Assembly: GCA_030526885.1 (NCBI GenBank)
Contig: JAUNBV010000101.1
Span: 1 to 7,012 of the forward strand
DNA from: Syntrophomonadaceae bacterium
GTDB lineage: Bacteria; Bacillota; Syntrophomonadia; Syntrophomonadales; Syntrophomonadaceae
Direction: 5' to 3'
Length of the DNA: 7,012 nucleotides
Shown one piece after another: positions 1 to 6,841 of the stretch. Numbering within the stretch: position 1 is the stretch's first letter; each line of letters starts with the position of its first letter. The translations under genes were made by a program, and so were the position numbers. The notes under the pieces are model-generated. The model made no database searches, was not told the origin of the DNA, and worked only from the letters and a program-made list of their open reading frames with translations.

Positions 1-1
1 G

Positions 2-403
2 TGGATGGGGATAAATTATGTCTTCTCCCTGGAGGCCAAAGAGTGCGCCCATGATATCAACAGCCTGATGTCCAAAAGCCGGATCGCGGCCATGACCAAA
101 GCGGGCGATAATTATTTAATTATCTCCAAGGACGACAGCGGGGTCTGGGTCGATTACACTGAAAACGCTGTGAGCACCCGGCAGCAGGTGGGTACCGCCC
201 GGCTGCGGGTGGAGTACGTCACGGACGACCCCGATGACCCGCAAACGTTGGGCGCGACCGGCATCAGGATTGAATTTAACAGCGACGGCAGTTTCCATCC
301 TACCACGCCGTCCGATGACTACTACACCGCGATAATTGTGAGCAGCAACGGGAGCCGTACTATCGAGATGGTTCCCTATACCGGCCATCATCAGGTCCGG
401 TGA
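2..403 (+). CDS. Type IV prepilin-like / GspH-like pseudopilin, 5'-truncated by window edge
   Basis: This is the C-terminal part of a protein whose frame is open to the left edge. An internal ATG lies at position 5, but starting there would leave no leader peptide or hydrophobic helix, so I treat the gene as partial. The first visible residues (FSLEAKECAHDINSLMSKSR) look like the exposed half of the long pilin N-terminal helix. In this family that half follows directly after the membrane-spanning part. A beta-rich globular region follows: YLIISKDDSGVWVDY, then ARLRVEYV, then GIRIEFNSDGSF, then YTAIIVSS. That order of strands is typical of small clostridial pseudopilins. Its likely role is as a subunit of a type IV pilus or type II secretion-like pseudopilus, processed by a prepilin peptidase and held in the membrane until assembly. 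It lies 14 bases upstream of a second pseudopilin, presumably in one operon. The family call is moderately secure from context; the exact subclass is not. Confidence 0.7.
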   Translation, partial: WMGINYVFSLEAKECAHDINSLMSKSRIAAMTKAGDNYLIISKDDSGVWVDYTENAVSTRQQVGTARLRVEYVTDDPDDPQTLGATGIRIEFNSDGSFHPTTPSDDYYTAIIVSSNGSRTIEMVPYTGHHQVR

Positions 404-404
404 C

Positions 405-417
405 AGGGGGGGCGAGG
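405..417 (+). promoter_or_regulatory. Ribosome binding site of the second pseudopilin, containing a G7 run
   Basis: The purine stretch at 405-417 (AGGGGGGG, then CGAGG) immediately precedes two consecutive ATG codons at 418 and 421. It favours ATG 418 or 421 over the GTG at 400, which overlaps the upstream stop codon and would place the purine run inside the coding sequence. The seven-G homopolymer at 406-412 is a potential slippage site that could change the Shine-Dalgarno to start spacing. Confidence 0.6.
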
Positions 418-972
418 ATGATGCGTATAAACGATAAAGGTTTTACCCTGCTGGAAGCTATCATCGCGTTTGCCCTCTTGGGTATCGTTTCGCTGATGCT
501 CATCGGCTTTATCAATGCCGGTTCCAACAGTTACCGGCGGGTATCCTCCGAGGTCAACCTGCAGTTTGAGAACCAGATTACCATGAGCCAACTGCGGGAG
601 TATTTCATCGACTGCAACGGCGGCATATGCACGGAGGGCGACAGGGTTTATGTTATCAATAAAACCGCCGCTGATCAAGTAGACGTAAATGTATTTGCCC
701 TCACCGACGAGAAGTTGATGTACGGGCGCAAGGAGGGACTGGACGATGATGATGATCCCCCGGAGGCCGAGCATATAATGGCGGATTATGTAACGCATTT
801 TGAGGTGAGGCCGATAACCGGTACCGATAAAGTCATCACGGTGGACATATATTTGACCACGGAAAACAACGGCAAATCGTATGCTGCGAAGCAAACCGTG
901 GCCCCGCGCAATGACGTCATAAAATATGATGATTATGCCGGCGCGGTGGCCGCCCTATTGGCCGAAGAATAA
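418..972 (+). CDS. Prepilin-type cleavage/methylation protein (GspJ/PulJ- or PilW-like minor pseudopilin)
   Basis: This is a 184-residue pilin-like protein. The leader is short and basic/polar, MMRINDKG, and is followed by FTLLEAIIAFALLGIVSLML. That is a class III signal: predicted prepilin peptidase cleavage after Gly8, N-methylated Phe as the new first residue, and Glu at mature position 5. A single hydrophobic helix spans about residues 9-30. The helix continues through FENQITMSQLREYF, then a C-x4-C pair (Cys66 and Cys71, in DCNGGIC) that could form a small disulfide loop. The rest is a beta-rich domain (RVYVINK, VNVFALTD, HFEVRPI, ITVDIYLTTE). An unusual run of five Asp (residues 109-113) followed by PPEAE forms an acidic loop. 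Length and layout fit a minor pseudopilin of the GspJ/PilW type. The protein probably primes or caps a pilus or pseudopilus in the cytoplasmic membrane. It lies between another pseudopilin gene and a giant exported protein gene on the same strand. I chose ATG 418 for its Shine-Dalgarno; ATG 421 is nearly equivalent. Confidence 0.85.
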   Translation: MMRINDKGFTLLEAIIAFALLGIVSLMLIGFINAGSNSYRRVSSEVNLQFENQITMSQLREYFIDCNGGICTEGDRVYVINKTAADQVDVNVFALTDEKLMYGRKEGLDDDDDPPEAEHIMADYVTHFEVRPITGTDKVITVDIYLTTENNGKSYAAKQTVAPRNDVIKYDDYAGAVAALLAEE

Positions 973-990
973 AGAATACCGGACTAAAAG

Positions 991-997
991 AAGGGAG
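991..997 (+). promoter_or_regulatory. Ribosome binding site of the giant exported protein gene
   Basis: AAGGGAG at 991-997 lies 5 bases before ATG 1003 and 8 bases before ATG 1006. The GTG at 997 overlaps this site and is therefore an unlikely start, although the frame is open from there. Confidence 0.6.
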
Positions 998-1002
998 TGC
1001 GA

Positions 1003-1161
1003 ATGATGAAAATGGTAATGGGAATGAGGATGCATAAATCGAAACAGGCGGGAGCAAGGGCGATAAGCTGCGCGGTGATACTAGCGCTGTGCCTGTCGTT
1101 AATGCCTGCGGCCTGGGCTCCCGACTGGATGCCCGGCCCGGAACCGACCGCCGCCGCAGCG
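1003..1161 (+). other. Signal peptide region of the giant protein
   Basis: The N-terminus is basic (RMHKSK and GAR). A hydrophobic core follows at about residues 21-37 (ISCAVILALCLSLMPAA). An AWA motif ends at residue 39, but the next residue is Pro, which normally blocks signal peptidase I. The run TAAAA followed by ETP gives a better Ala-x-Ala site after residue 53, just before the first beta strand. Export by Sec is well supported; the exact cleavage point is not. There is no lipobox with Cys at +1, so it does not look like a lipoprotein. Confidence 0.75.
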
Positions 1162-4100
1162 GAGACACCCCTGCTGGCCGACAGAATCTTAAACGTGCTG
1201 GAGATAACCCCCGACGTGAACCAAAACTCGCTGGGGTATTATGTGCCGGGGAAAGAGCCGGTGTTTAACTGGGCCGGTTTGAGCGCGGGAATGCAGAATA
1301 AGACCACGCTGGATACGCGCAAGAATAGCCTGATTCAGGGATTCGACGGGTTGATGGGAACTGATGATACCAGCGCTCCCCTGAAGTTGACGAGCTACAC
1401 GGAAAAATATCCCTGGGATGTGAACGAAGAAGGACGGCAGGGGTATATAAACGCGGGCCGACAACTGGTGTTTGCGAATGCCGTCCCTCCCGTTGAAGTC
1501 CGCGGCTACGTGGTGGCTCGTCCGGGCACGGGAGTATTTAGCTACGATGCGCCCTATGCGCTCGTATCCGCGGCCGGAGGCGAAAATACTTCAGATCGAT
1601 ATAATTTGAATATAGATCACTTTGAGTATACACAAGCGACGGCAGAGGCGATAAATGCCCAATATGGGGTAACCACCTGGTATTACATGCCCAGCTTTGA
1701 GAAAATACCAAAAAGTGGAACGGTTGTTGAAGATGGGTGGGATGGTTACAAGGTATTGGGTCAAATGCGTCGCCAAATTCCGAACGAAACGAGCTACTAC
1801 TATAAGTCAGGGAGCCAGTATTCTCAGGATCCAACCGACATATATGAATATAAGGGTAAACGGGGTGACGCAAACGCTAGCTTTGGAGCAAAAGCAGGTA
1901 TTTCGATAACGTATAAGCATACCGGAACTGGAGCCGGACCGACCGCCAGCCGTTCCGGCAGCACGCTCTACGGTGCGGTGGTGACATCCGCTACCCCTTA
2001 TACGTCGGCTGCTAACGGTCCTTTCTATAAACGGCAAGGGGCTACCGGCGCCCTTACTTTTGAGGGCGCGGGAGACTGGGATTTAGTCCGCGATGACAGT
2101 AAATCGCCGGTAAAAATCTATACCAACCAAATCTATTACGACCTCAGCTACACCAACAACAACTGGTTCAAGACCAAAATATTGGGCAACGCCGCTGAGG
2201 CCACTATGAATATCAAAGCGCCGGGTTCGGTCAATACGGCGGATGTGAGCGCGGCGGAGCTTATCTGCCTGTCCGCCGGGTTCCTGCCGGGGGGCACGGC
2301 CACCGCTCACAGCAAGGCCAACGATATTACCGCAGATGCGGCCAAAGCCATCTACCGCCAGGTGACGGTGCAAAAGCGCCCCATCATCGTGGATTATGAT
2401 ATCGTCAAAGATTTGTTTAAAGCGGACGGCACGCTCGATGCGGCGAAGATTAACGGCGAACTATCCAACCTCCAGAAGCTGGCGCTGATGTGTTTGGTGG
2501 ATGAGCCCTCGCCTCTTTCCATCAGAAACTTCGATAATCTGAGCTACAGCTTCCTGAATGGAAAGCTCGCCACCCTGACCGCCGATGCGGACAAATCCTT
2601 TGTCAAGGACAACGTCTTTTGCTTCGGCAGTCTGATGACCCAATATACTAATCTCCCGGCTATCGCGGACCTGGCCACCGGCAAGCTTACAGAAAATATA
2701 TATTCCAATGCCATACAAGAAGGCTTTGCTAATTTAAAGAACAAGGAAGGCAATTCAGTTGTAATCAAGACCATGGCCGATATCATCCGCTATATCATCG
2801 AGTTTGAGGCCCCGGCCCTGGTGCCCCAGGGGCAGGGCCGGGTGCTGGTGTTGCAGCCTGCGGCGGTGTCTGACCACGACGCTATCATTAATAAGGTTAA
2901 AGGATGGCTGCCGGCGGTCACCGCTTCTGATATCCAGATTATGACCACCTCCGAGTTCGTGGGCCGCATCGAGGACCTGCGGGAGACGTATGACCTCATC
3001 TATATCGATGACGACATTTCGGGGATGAATACCAATGCCGCCGGCACCGCCACCGTGTATAACGACAACGCCATGAATGGCCGTATCTACAGCCACTTTG
3101 GCGATCTGTACCGCTCTGACGTCAGTATGGCTGGCCTGCTGGATGTTCGGACTAATCGTGATTATTACAAACCGGGCCAGGCGGGAGATGCAACGTTGAA
3201 TAAGTTTTTGGCCTTCTTTGGGGGGGGTTATGAATCAACATTTTGGCAAGATCTTTTGCGCGGCGGGGAAAAAAAGGTGATAAATGATACCACCGACTCC
3301 CAGGCCAATCTCTTCCGCTTTTCCGGCAACGATATCAATGAGTCCGCTTGTGATGCCCTGGTGGCGTACAGCGCGGCCGATTATCCCATCGTGCTGGGCG
3401 ATAACCTGGTTTCCGGCGGGGAGATAAATAAGACCACGGTGGATGAAAACTCCTGGCTGTATAAGGCCCTGGACGAGATATGGGGGGCTCATATGGGGGG
3501 CAGCGCGGTGAGCGAATCCAACGCCTCCACCGGCAGCCTGGCGTGGTATTGGAACCGCTCCAAGGTTAAGATAGAGTTTGTCGAGGATGGCAAGTATCCG
3601 CCGCCGTACGTGATGGGCGCGGAGGGTCTTGTGCGGCAGGACGGCGCGTATTATCTGGAATATGAGTTTACCATCAGCAATAATGATTACCCCGAGGGTT
3701 CCTATGACTGCCGCCTGTATGTGGACGTGAATGCCGACGGCCGCTTCCTGGAAGCGGAGGAAGCGGATAATGAGCGGCTGAAGATGGAGATAACGTCCGG
3801 CGGGAGTAAAGTAGACTGGACAAAGGTCAATGCAGATGATGAATTCGGCTATTATGAGCTCACCGCCGGCCCCGTCTACCGCATAAAAAGCAAGCTGGCC
3901 TCCAGTATGGTGGGCGTCATCCCCTGGAAGCTGGTGGTGGACAGCAACGACAACCGGCACGACGTGGCTTCCGCCACGGGTTTCACCCGGGCCAAGCCCG
4001 CCAAAGAGATTAAACTGAATATACTGCAGATCATGGAGGACGGCACATCGAATGCTTTGCTCAATCTGGAGCAGCAACTGGCGGGAACCACGCAAACCTA

Positions 4101-6714
4101 TAAGTTCACCGCGGACGACATCCTCTATGAGACCAAGGGCGCAGGGGATAGCGAATGGCATGAGTTCCGCGATGTGAACGGCAAGGTAAACTGGGCCGAA
4201 AAAGCCGTGGATATGCCAGACCCCAATAATTTTATGGCCACCCTGCAGGACGCGAATAAATACCCCATCGTGTGTTTTCTGCGTAGCGTACCCGACAGAG
4301 AGAATGAGGCAGATTTTTATAAAAGTACTGCTCCTAGTGCCGGTTTGGCAAATGGTTACCGAAGGGATGGAACAGAGGCTGTTGAAAATTATTCTACGGT
4401 ATTTCATTCTCTGGACGACTTCAAGGGGAGGCTGGCACCCGATTTAAACGGAGCCCCCATCCTATATATATATGCCCCTCCTGACAAATTGAACGAGTTG
4501 GCCGCTCTCACCGATAACGCGGTAGCTTTTGATAATTGGAGATTGCTGGATACGAAGTATGATATCTATAAGTTTGAGGACATGGGCGACGGCAAGAAAT
4601 TATATTATTGCAAGGATATCCAGATAAAATACGACCGTTATGTATCCGAATTAAAAGCGGACGTAGGTGAACCGCAAGATCTGTTCCGACAGCAGTATAA
4701 AACTACTACGCATAATTTACTAACTAACATTCCTTTTAATACAAAGGCTTTTGTCCAGACCCTGTTCCGGGGAACGGTGCAGAATTACCGGAGCTGGGGC
4801 AGTTATGACAGCGGTGAGTATGAGTACTACTATCTGGGTGATGAGTCCGACGATGCCCCCGGTGAGCCAGTGGATTCAGCCGCGCCATATCCGCATAAAG
4901 AGATAACTTATCCGGGCACTTATGGGTTTATCTATCAGGACCTGTTCAACCACCCGCAAATAAAAGAAGACTATACGGTGAATATCACCACCGTGGAGAC
5001 CACCTTCCTGAAGACGATGTATGGTAACGCGGAAGGCATATACGGATATCTCGATACATTTAATATGCTCATCCTCGGCTTTGGCGATACCTATGAGGGG
5101 GTGGACGAGGAGAGCGCCGAAGCCATTCAGTGGTATATCAACAACCTGAACAGCGACGGCACGGAGCGCGAGGGCTATAAACGGGCGGTGCTGTTCAGCC
5201 ATGATACCACTTCACCCATCAATGTGGCCAAGGGCGCCTATGTGGTGAGATACGGCAACCCAGGTTTAGCGAGTAGTTTAAGCTATGCCACGCTGAATAG
5301 GCCTACCCTGCTGGGCATCGGCGACAGCGTGGGCCTCACCTATTGGGGCTACTGGTTCAATACCAAAATCCGCGATGCGGTGGGCCTGGACCGCTACGCA
5401 GTCAGCGGCGAAGCCGACAACTCCAAGCCGCATGACAGTGACGCGAAGGGGAACAAGAAGGAGGAAATACAGGGCTTTACCAACTATGCCCTCATCCATA
5501 ACAACACTGATAACATAGCCGGCCGTGCCCCACGCACAAACCCCGTCGTCGGTTATACCAATAACGTGTATCGCAATGCGGATGCATCCAGTAAAGTGCT
5601 GCACTGGAGCAGCGGCGAAACGGATCTAAACTTTTTCAAATACTCGCCCTACCGTCTGTATCAGAACTATAACGAGACCCACTCTATATCGCAGGTCAAT
5701 AAGGGGCAGATAACCACTTATCCCTACGACTTGAATACGAGTGTTTTTGGAGGCGGTGAATATGGCGCCAGCCCTTATCTCACCGTGGGCAACACCCATG
5801 AGCAGTATTACCAGCTCAATACCGCCGCCGATGATGCCATCGTGTGGTATTGCCTGGCCCACGATCCCAATAACCCCCACTATGAGAATGGGGCCTCCTA
5901 TTATAAGGACGTTCCCAATGATGTGCGCAACGCCTATTACATCTACACCAAGGACAATATCACCTACACCGGGATGGGGCACGACGCCGCGCGCCAAAAC
6001 TATGAGGGCAAGAAGGATAATGGTGGTAACTACACCATTGATGGTAAATACGTCACGGAAGCGAAGCTGTTCGTCAACACTATCCTCGCCGCCTACCGCC
6101 CCGAATTGGCGGAGCCGGAGATAATGCTGCTGGACCCCGCGCCGAGCAATCTTGATAACAATCCTCCCGAGGAATTGGAGGAGCTGGAGGATAAAAACCT
6201 GTATTTCACCCGCTACGGCGAGAAGTATGAAGGCGGCGACCCTGTCGATCCGGCCCTTGTCGGCAAGGAAAAATTCTTGCAGGATCCCACCGAGGGTGTA
6301 CTCGGCACGACTACCCCCAATGACGCGGCGGCTTTCTTCTTCCAGATTACCGACGGCGTCAAACGCACGGAATATGCGGTCACCTTCACCTGTCGCCAGC
6401 GCGAGGGCACGGTTCTTCAAGAGACGGGCGCCCCGTTAGAACCGCAATTATATAATAACAAGACGGGTGCCCCGGTTGATATCACAACCAAGCCAAACGG
6501 GGACAAGTATTATAAGCTGCAGAGCAATGTGCTCAACGATGCCGCCACGTCCTATTCTGTGTATAAAGTATTCCTGCCGGATGATTTAGTGAATTGGCTG
6601 CGGGATAAGGAGACCCGCTCGCTGGAGATTACCATCAACGTCACCGCCGGCGAAACAGGTGGCCAGCCCGCAGTCATCAACATCCGCCAAAACGAACTGC
6701 AATCCCTGTACTAG
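1003..6714 (+). CDS. Giant secreted multi-domain protein (DUF5057-like), co-encoded with pseudopilins
   Basis: This is an uninterrupted frame of about 1903 residues (numbered from ATG 1003). Residues 1-53 form a Sec-type signal peptide. Mature sequence starts near ILNVLEITPD (62-71), with GYYVPGKEP shortly after. Three regions suggest Rossmann/flavodoxin-like folds. In region 1, strand AAELICLSAG (417-426) is followed by NDIT (440-443) and PIIVDYD (460-466). In region 2, RVLVLQPAA (613-621) and YDLIYIDDDISG (663-674) precede RFSGNDI (772-778) and PIVLGDN (795-801). In region 3, LNILQIMEDG (1005 on) precedes FNMLILGFGD (1353-1362), AVLFSHDTTS (1395-1404), YTGMGH (1655-1660) and KLFVNTILAAY (1688-1698). 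Between regions 2 and 3 is a beta-rich segment with an EF-hand-type loop (908-919). An acidic Pro/Glu linker leads to a beta-rich C-terminal domain (about 1730-1903). I see no LPXTG, SLH domain or membrane anchor, and no catalytic Cys/His/Glu triad. The whole recalls DUF5057 proteins of Clostridia from memory, which needs a profile search. Likely role (inference): extracellular or pilus-associated adhesin or cargo. Enzymatic function is unknown. Confidence 0.8.
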   Translation: MMKMVMGMRMHKSKQAGARAISCAVILALCLSLMPAAWAPDWMPGPEPTAAAAETPLLADRILNVLEITPDVNQNSLGYYVPGKEPVFNWAGLSAGMQNKTTLDTRKNSLIQGFDGLMGTDDTSAPLKLTSYTEKYPWDVNEEGRQGYINAGRQLVFANAVPPVEVRGYVVARPGTGVFSYDAPYALVSAAGGENTSDRYNLNIDHFEYTQATAEAINAQYGVTTWYYMPSFEKIPKSGTVVEDGWDGYKVLGQMRRQIPNETSYYYKSGSQYSQDPTDIYEYKGKRGDANASFGAKAGISITYKHTGTGAGPTASRSGSTLYGAVVTSATPYTSAANGPFYKRQGATGALTFEGAGDWDLVRDDSKSPVKIYTNQIYYDLSYTNNNWFKTKILGNAAEATMNIKAPGSVNTADVSAAELICLSAGFLPGGTATAHSKANDITADAAKAIYRQVTVQKRPIIVDYDIVKDLFKADGTLDAAKINGELSNLQKLALMCLVDEPSPLSIRNFDNLSYSFLNGKLATLTADADKSFVKDNVFCFGSLMTQYTNLPAIADLATGKLTENIYSNAIQEGFANLKNKEGNSVVIKTMADIIRYIIEFEAPALVPQGQGRVLVLQPAAVSDHDAIINKVKGWLPAVTASDIQIMTTSEFVGRIEDLRETYDLIYIDDDISGMNTNAAGTATVYNDNAMNGRIYSHFGDLYRSDVSMAGLLDVRTNRDYYKPGQAGDATLNKFLAFFGGGYESTFWQDLLRGGEKKVINDTTDSQANLFRFSGNDINESACDALVAYSAADYPIVLGDNLVSGGEINKTTVDENSWLYKALDEIWGAHMGGSAVSESNASTGSLAWYWNRSKVKIEFVEDGKYPPPYVMGAEGLVRQDGAYYLEYEFTISNNDYPEGSYDCRLYVDVNADGRFLEAEEADNERLKMEITSGGSKVDWTKVNADDEFGYYELTAGPVYRIKSKLASSMVGVIPWKLVVDSNDNRHDVASATGFTRAKPAKEIKLNILQIMEDGTSNALLNLEQQLAGTTQTYKFTADDILYETKGAGDSEWHEFRDVNGKVNWAEKAVDMPDPNNFMATLQDANKYPIVCFLRSVPDRENEADFYKSTAPSAGLANGYRRDGTEAVENYSTVFHSLDDFKGRLAPDLNGAPILYIYAPPDKLNELAALTDNAVAFDNWRLLDTKYDIYKFEDMGDGKKLYYCKDIQIKYDRYVSELKADVGEPQDLFRQQYKTTTHNLLTNIPFNTKAFVQTLFRGTVQNYRSWGSYDSGEYEYYYLGDESDDAPGEPVDSAAPYPHKEITYPGTYGFIYQDLFNHPQIKEDYTVNITTVETTFLKTMYGNAEGIYGYLDTFNMLILGFGDTYEGVDEESAEAIQWYINNLNSDGTEREGYKRAVLFSHDTTSPINVAKGAYVVRYGNPGLASSLSYATLNRPTLLGIGDSVGLTYWGYWFNTKIRDAVGLDRYAVSGEADNSKPHDSDAKGNKKEEIQGFTNYALIHNNTDNIAGRAPRTNPVVGYTNNVYRNADASSKVLHWSSGETDLNFFKYSPYRLYQNYNETHSISQVNKGQITTYPYDLNTSVFGGGEYGASPYLTVGNTHEQYYQLNTAADDAIVWYCLAHDPNNPHYENGASYYKDVPNDVRNAYYIYTKDNITYTGMGHDAARQNYEGKKDNGGNYTIDGKYVTEAKLFVNTILAAYRPELAEPEIMLLDPAPSNLDNNPPEELEELEDKNLYFTRYGEKYEGGDPVDPALVGKEKFLQDPTEGVLGTTTPNDAAAFFFQITDGVKRTEYAVTFTCRQREGTVLQETGAPLEPQLYNNKTGAPVDITTKPNGDKYYKLQSNVLNDAATSYSVYKVFLPDDLVNWLRDKETRSLEITINVTAGETGGQPAVINIRQNELQSLY
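2811..2842. repeat. Perfect 10-bp inverted repeat inside the giant gene
   Basis: CCCGGCCCTG (2811-2820) is the exact reverse complement of CAGGGCCGGG (2833-2842), separated by 12 GC-rich bases. In mRNA it would form a strong hairpin. No T-tract follows, so it is not an intrinsic terminator. It falls at the junction APALVPQGQGRVLVLQ, just before the second Rossmann-like region. Confidence 0.7.
3724..3759 (+). other. EF-hand-type calcium-binding loop (residues 908-919 of the giant protein)
   Basis: The twelve residues DVNADGRFLEAE match the canonical loop pattern D-x-[DN]-x-[DN]-G-x-x-x-x-x-E. Asp908, Asn910, Asp912 and Glu919 occupy ligand positions 1, 3, 5 and 12, with Gly at position 6. The preceding strand DCRLYV and following EADNERL resemble the isolated calcium loops found in extracellular beta-sandwich proteins, not a paired helix-loop-helix EF-hand. 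Binding is predicted from the pattern alone. Confidence 0.65.
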
Positions 6715-6735
6715 AGCTTTTAGACACCACCACCC

Positions 6736-6771
6736 GCCCCGGCCCGCTTATACAGCGCGCCGGGGCCTTTT
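6736..6771 (+). terminator. Intrinsic (rho-independent) terminator of the operon
   Basis: GCCCCGGC (6736-6743) pairs perfectly with GCCGGGGC (6759-6766). After one C/C mismatch, CGCT (6745-6748) pairs with AGCG (6754-6757), closing a 5-base loop. The hairpin is followed by C and four Ts (6768-6771). It begins 21 bases after the stop codon of the giant gene, which is the expected place for the end of the transcript. The U-tract is short, but the stem is very GC-rich. Confidence 0.8.
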
Positions 6772-6782
6772 GCGGACACGGC

Positions 6783-6818
6783 CCAGCGAAACAAGCCCGC
6801 CAGGGCGCAGGGGAGCTG
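6783..6818 (+). repeat. Imperfect direct repeat, copy 1 (36 bases)
   Basis: This copy matches 6842-6877 at 30 of 36 positions with no gaps, offset by 59 bases. Conserved blocks are CCAGCGA, ACAAGCCC, AGGGCGCAG and AGCTG. The core GCCC-GCCA-GGGC forms a 4-bp hairpin, and three of the six differences between copies fall in its loop. Confidence 0.75.
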
Positions 6819-6841
6819 CGGCGTGTCCCACGCGAGGGTTT

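Noticed and set aside
391..894. Minus-strand open frame opposite the minor pseudopilin
   Set aside because: The plus-strand frame has an unmistakable prepilin leader. The reverse translation shows no family features.
997..999. GTG as the start of the giant gene, and likewise GTG at 400 for the pseudopilin
   Set aside because: Both overlap or precede the Shine-Dalgarno sequences, while downstream ATG codons are correctly spaced.
1861..1869. RGD tripeptide in the giant protein (KGKRGDANAS)
   Set aside because: A three-residue motif is expected by chance in a protein of this length, and nothing suggests a host integrin ligand in this organism.
2101..2200. Asn/Tyr-rich stretch with repeated AAC codons as a possible diversity-generating retroelement target
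   Set aside because: There is no template repeat or reverse transcriptase in the window, and the Asn codons are not arranged as in known variable regions at a protein C-terminus.
3235..4407. Long minus-strand open frame (390 codons) opposite the giant gene
   Set aside because: It lies fully antisense to a well-supported coding frame. Its translation is low in complexity with many His/Ile/Gly runs and no recognisable domain. It arises from codon bias on the plus strand.
5626..6420. Minus-strand open frame (264 codons)
   Set aside because: It is antisense to conserved-looking motifs of the giant protein (YTGMGH, KLFVNTILAAY). Its hydrophobic Val/Ile/Gly-rich translation is typical of a reverse-strand shadow.
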